Below are positions 5,020 to 7,338 of a DNA stretch of 7,338 nt, one piece after another. This DNA comes from JAQBQZ01 sp964554765 (GTDB lineage Bacteria > Patescibacteriota > Minisyncoccia > Phycocordibacterales > CAIRYW01): NCBI GenBank assembly GCA_964554765.1, contig CAZKPS010000022.1, positions 1 to 7,338 on the forward strand, written 5' to 3'. Both the position numbers and the translations under genes were made by a program. How positions within the stretch are numbered: position 1 is the stretch's first letter; every line of letters starts with the position of its first letter. The notes beneath the pieces are model-generated. The model saw only the letters and a list, made by a program, of their open reading frames with translations, was not told the DNA's origin and ran no database searches.

Positions 5020-5412
5020 TTAGAGTAGTGCACTCCCGACAAGATATGCTATGAATGATACAGATGCGGTGATGACAACTCCCCACCCCATATCGACTAG
5101 TGTTACAATGGTAGGCCACCCCGCAATAGTCGCATGATTAGTGAGATCGTAGGCACCGTATGCAGCAAGGCCGAGTATTGCCCCACGTATGAGGACATCA
5201 ACCCACGAATGTGTTGAGAGCGCGGGCATCACCACGAGATATGTGATAGCGAGAGCATACAATGGATAGAAGAAAACAATAGGAGTGATGTTAATCGTAG
5301 GTGAAAAGATAAACCCTAGATGTTCTGCATAAAACTTCTTTGCAATGAGTAAAATCCAGAGACCATCAAGGATGAGAAACGCAAACAACGAAACAATGTA
5401 TGTGATAATCAT
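5020..5412 (-). CDS. DUF2177 family membrane protein
   Basis: The product is 130 residues, the typical size, with four predicted membrane helices at about residues 2-20 (TYIVSLFAFLILDGLWILL), 42-63 (PIVFFYPLYALAITYLVV), 73-90 (VLIRGAILGLAAYGAYDL) and 105-128. Family hallmarks are LDGLWILLIAKKFY near the N-terminus, the GAILGLAAYGAYDLTNHATIA segment with YDLTN, GWPTIVTLVDMGWG, and the closing small-residue helix. Biochemical function is unknown for the whole family. An inner-membrane location is expected. ATG at 5412 is chosen because the upstream in-frame extension to 5664 lies inside the photolyase gene and is not hydrophobic. It starts 19 nt after the photolyase stop, so co-transcription is likely. 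No Shine-Dalgarno is visible. Confidence 0.9.
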   Translation of the reverse strand: MIITYIVSLFAFLILDGLWILLIAKKFYAEHLGFIFSPTINITPIVFFYPLYALAITYLVVMPALSTHSWVDVLIRGAILGLAAYGAYDLTNHATIAGWPTIVTLVDMGWGVVITASVSFIAYLVGSALL

Positions 5413-5431
5413 AGTATGAATATTATGACAT

Positions 5432-6802
5432 TTATTTTTTAATAATTCCAAACAATATTTTTGTTTTGCGTGCAGCTTCGCTGTGATTACACATAGGAAG
5501 CGGATATCCCGCTTCTTTACGAGCAAGACCTCCCTCATCGTGAATATCCTTTGGAGTGAGATGTTTGAGTTCTGGTATCCATCGCTTAATATAAGCGCAA
5601 TCAGCATCAAACTTCTTTTGTTGGAGCCAAGGATTAAATATCCGGAACCACGGTGACGCATCACAACCAGTCCCTGCTACCCACTGCCAATTACCATTAT
5701 TGACCGCAGGATCATAATCAGAGAGCATTGTTGCAAAATACTTTTCACCCCACTGCCAGTTTATATGTAGGTCTTTAATAAGGAATGATGCAACAATCAT
5801 ACGTACCCTATTGTGCATATACCCTGTCTCTCGGAGCTCTCTCATCCCTGCATCAACAATAGGAAACCCTGTCATCCCACGCTTCCAAAGTTCAAAAGAA
5901 TGCTTGTCAGTCTCCCATTTGATAGCATCAAATTCTTTACGGTATGCACCTTGATATACGTGAGGTGTCAGTGCTGCCACAGTAGTAAAAAAGTCATGCC
6001 AAAGAATCTCCTGTAAAAAAGTTTTTGGGTCAGGCATCTTATGTTTTGCAAAATAATATATTTCACGAATCGAGAGTGTACCGAATTTAATATGAGTCGA
6101 GAGAAGTGATGTTGCATTTATAGAAGGAAAATCTCTCTCGGCTTTGTATTTATGTTTTGATGTGAGATGTCGGAGCATCTCTTTGGCATATGTGCGCCCT
6201 CCTTGTACTCGAAGTGTCTTGTGCTCTGGCAATATCTGCTTTGCAAAATGCACGAGTGAGATAACGTGAGATGTATTCAAAAATGTAGCATCACTTGATA
6301 GTTTGATGGGTGCGGGTGTTGGGAGCCCTTCGATTGCAATGCGATACCTCGTATACACACTGTATGGCTTACCTTCTTTACTTACCACAGTCCCCGGTGC
6401 ATGAAGTGTTACATCGTGGAGAGCATACACTTCCACTCCGTTTTGCTTGCACACCTTATCTATCACCTGATCACGCTTCTCTGCAAATGGAGTGTAATCT
6501 TTGTTATACGAGAGCGCGATCGGAGCATACTCTTTTATGAGTTCTGCCACGACCTGTTCTGCAACTCCTTGTCTAATATGAAGTTTTGAACCTCGTTCAC
6601 GTAGTTCACGATCGAGGTCCTCGAGAGATTCGATAAGTATCTGAAGTCCAGGAGTACTCTGATATGGATGCTTATTAATCTGTCTCTCATCAAAAATAAA
6701 TACAGGGAGCACCACATCTACTTTAGACACCAGTGCATTGAGTGCGGTATTATCCTCAAGTCGGAGATCTCTTCTGAAAATATGGATACCTAGTCTTTTC
6801 AT
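5432..6802 (-). CDS. phr: Deoxyribodipyrimidine photolyase (class I CPD photolyase)
   Basis: This flavoenzyme uses blue light to split cyclobutane pyrimidine dimers in DNA. The 456 residues match the usual length. The N-terminal antenna domain (about 1-130) begins with the hallmark FRRDLRLEDNTAL (9-21). The FAD domain covers about 200-456. The electron-transfer Trp triad is complete: W296, W349 and W372 align with E. coli W306, W359 and W382. E265 and W268 in EILWHDFF correspond to the E. coli dimer-pocket pair E274/W277. WKRGMTGFPIVDAGMRELRETG (306-327), the MHNRVRM block and NNGNWQWVAGTGCDASPWFRIFNPW are intact, so an active CPD photolyase is expected rather than a cryptochrome. The antenna cofactor (MTHF or deazaflavin) cannot be decided. 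It is the first gene of a four-gene cluster with its own promoter. Confidence 0.96.
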   Translation of the reverse strand: MKRLGIHIFRRDLRLEDNTALNALVSKVDVVLPVFIFDERQINKHPYQSTPGLQILIESLEDLDRELRERGSKLHIRQGVAEQVVAELIKEYAPIALSYNKDYTPFAEKRDQVIDKVCKQNGVEVYALHDVTLHAPGTVVSKEGKPYSVYTRYRIAIEGLPTPAPIKLSSDATFLNTSHVISLVHFAKQILPEHKTLRVQGGRTYAKEMLRHLTSKHKYKAERDFPSINATSLLSTHIKFGTLSIREIYYFAKHKMPDPKTFLQEILWHDFFTTVAALTPHVYQGAYRKEFDAIKWETDKHSFELWKRGMTGFPIVDAGMRELRETGYMHNRVRMIVASFLIKDLHINWQWGEKYFATMLSDYDPAVNNGNWQWVAGTGCDASPWFRIFNPWLQQKKFDADCAYIKRWIPELKHLTPKDIHDEGGLARKEAGYPLPMCNHSEAARKTKILFGIIKK

Positions 6803-6811
6803 GATGAGAAT

Positions 6812-6820
6812 ATTATAGCA
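6812..6820 (-). promoter_or_regulatory. Extended -10 promoter of the photolyase cluster
   Basis: TGCTATAAT on the minus strand has a perfect -10 with the TGn element, identical to the core upstream of the GYAW-repeat gene. It ends 9 nt before the photolyase ATG, predicting a leader of only about 3 nt. The -35 region falls inside the preceding terminator and has no good hexamer, which an extended -10 can tolerate. Confidence 0.6.
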
Positions 6821-6821
6821 G

Positions 6822-6864
6822 ATAAAAAGACATCAGAAGCAAAATTATTTGCTTCTGATGTCTT
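6822..6864 (-). terminator. Strong intrinsic terminator of the right-edge gene
   Basis: Arms 6827-6843 and 6848-6864 form a perfect 17-bp stem with an ATTA loop (TAAT on the minus strand), from AAGACATCAGAAGC and its complement. On the minus strand five T residues (6824-6828, partly shared with the stem base) and then ATC follow. It lies 85 nt after the stop of the upstream gene and immediately before the photolyase promoter. Confidence 0.85.
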
Positions 6865-6948
6865 CAATACGCTTTGATTTTCTGTGTTTCTTGGTCTAGA
6901 ACCAGATGAGGTGAGACCTTGAAGGATATTCAAGCAGAAATTTTGGAA

Positions 6949-7338
6949 TCAAACCGACCTGACTCGGTCTAACTGCTTCTTTAAATTCTCTGATAAATAC
7001 TCCCAACTAAATACTTTTCCGTAGGGCAAGTCATCATTTCGCCATTCGTTCTTTGCCTCAACAAATTTATCCTCAAATGCAATTTTCTTGCCTGAAAATT
7101 CAACAGACATAATAAATTTTGTATTTTTAAATTCCCAAATAATAAGTTCGGAAGCTAAATTGCTAAGTGACTCATCAATCATGTTGTTAGGTATACAAAT
7201 CCACTTATCATTTTCTGTCCGAAATAATAGATCAAATTTATCATCTAAATTAAATCCCGGATCAACGACTCTCCACACTTTATTTACATAAATTGTTTTA
7301 GCTATAACCCTTTGATCTCTCAAATCTCTTTTCCACTT
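6949..7338 (-). CDS. Unrecognised protein, 5' end beyond the window
   Basis: The frame is open to the right edge (129 visible residues) and ends at TGA, so the true start is probably outside; the TTG at 7323 is not needed as a start. No family is recognised. The visible part is soluble, rich in Trp (six) and charged residues, with mixed strand and helix character (VWRVVDPGFNLDDKFDLLF, KWICIPNNMID, KFIMSVEFSGKKIAFEDKF) and a basic C-terminal helix ending LKKQLDRVRSV. No signal peptide or membrane helix is seen. A strong terminator at 6822-6864 separates it from the photolyase cluster, so the two appear unlinked in transcription. Confidence 0.7.
   Translation of the reverse strand, partial: KWKRDLRDQRVIAKTIYVNKVWRVVDPGFNLDDKFDLLFRTENDKWICIPNNMIDESLSNLASELIIWEFKNTKFIMSVEFSGKKIAFEDKFVEAKNEWRNDDLPYGKVFSWEYLSENLKKQLDRVRSV

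Noticed and set aside
4973..5119. N-terminal extension of the PG-binding protein
   Set aside because: It overlaps the DUF2177 gene and would bury the signal peptide.
6879..6940. Possible three-helix structured RNA (TTTCTG/CAGAAA closing GGTCT/AGACC and CTTGAA/TTCAAG)
   Set aside because: The helices are only 5-6 bp, two compete for base 6918, and short helices like these are expected by chance; no known motif is recognised.

Overview
The window looks like a piece of a Candidate Phyla Radiation (Patescibacteria) genome, most likely Parcubacteria-like. This is inferred from protein style, not from a marker tree. The signs are a secreted protein with GYAWSSNVGWI-type repeats followed by Cys-rich repeats, a small secreted peptidoglycan-binding-domain protein of the kind common in that group, a short EF-Ts of 194 residues, compact AT-rich operons, and almost no recognisable Shine-Dalgarno sequences. 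Nearly everything is on the minus strand. The exception is the 3' end of a peptidase S51-like gene at the left edge, which is on the plus strand and converges with the rest.

Layout from left to right: (1) 2-457, C-terminal part of a peptidase E/S51-like protein. (2) 458-1113, a gene-poor, hairpin-rich stretch. It holds an intact tRNA-Thr(UGU) at 928-1000 (minus) inside a long inverted repeat. Around it lie the pieces of a second, broken tRNA-Thr copy, in correct order and almost exactly end to end in tRNA coordinates, separated by three insertions. The intact tRNA sits inside the middle insertion. This tRNA-within-tRNA arrangement is the most unusual thing in the window. (3) 1114-2816, a minus-strand translation operon, rpsB-tsf-small membrane-anchored hypothetical, pointing towards the tRNA region. 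(4) 2905-3804, the repeat-bearing secreted protein, with its own extended -10 promoter and a hairpin between it and rpsB. (5) 3907-6802, a compact minus-strand cluster: class I DNA photolyase, a four-helix DUF2177 membrane protein, a secreted peptidoglycan-binding protein, and a YjjX/DUF84 inosine/xanthosine triphosphatase. A strong terminator and an extended -10 promoter precede it. (6) 6949-7338, the 3' part of an unrecognised gene running off the right edge.

How the genes relate: rpsB and tsf supply the ribosome and elongation cycle. The photolyase repairs UV dimers in DNA, and the YjjX-like enzyme would clear deaminated purine nucleotides, so the two ends of that cluster share a genome or nucleotide-pool protection theme. 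The two genes between them are envelope-related. Several putative -10 boxes lie only 7-9 nt upstream of ATG codons that lack a Shine-Dalgarno sequence, which suggests leaderless or near-leaderless transcripts. That reading is inference only.
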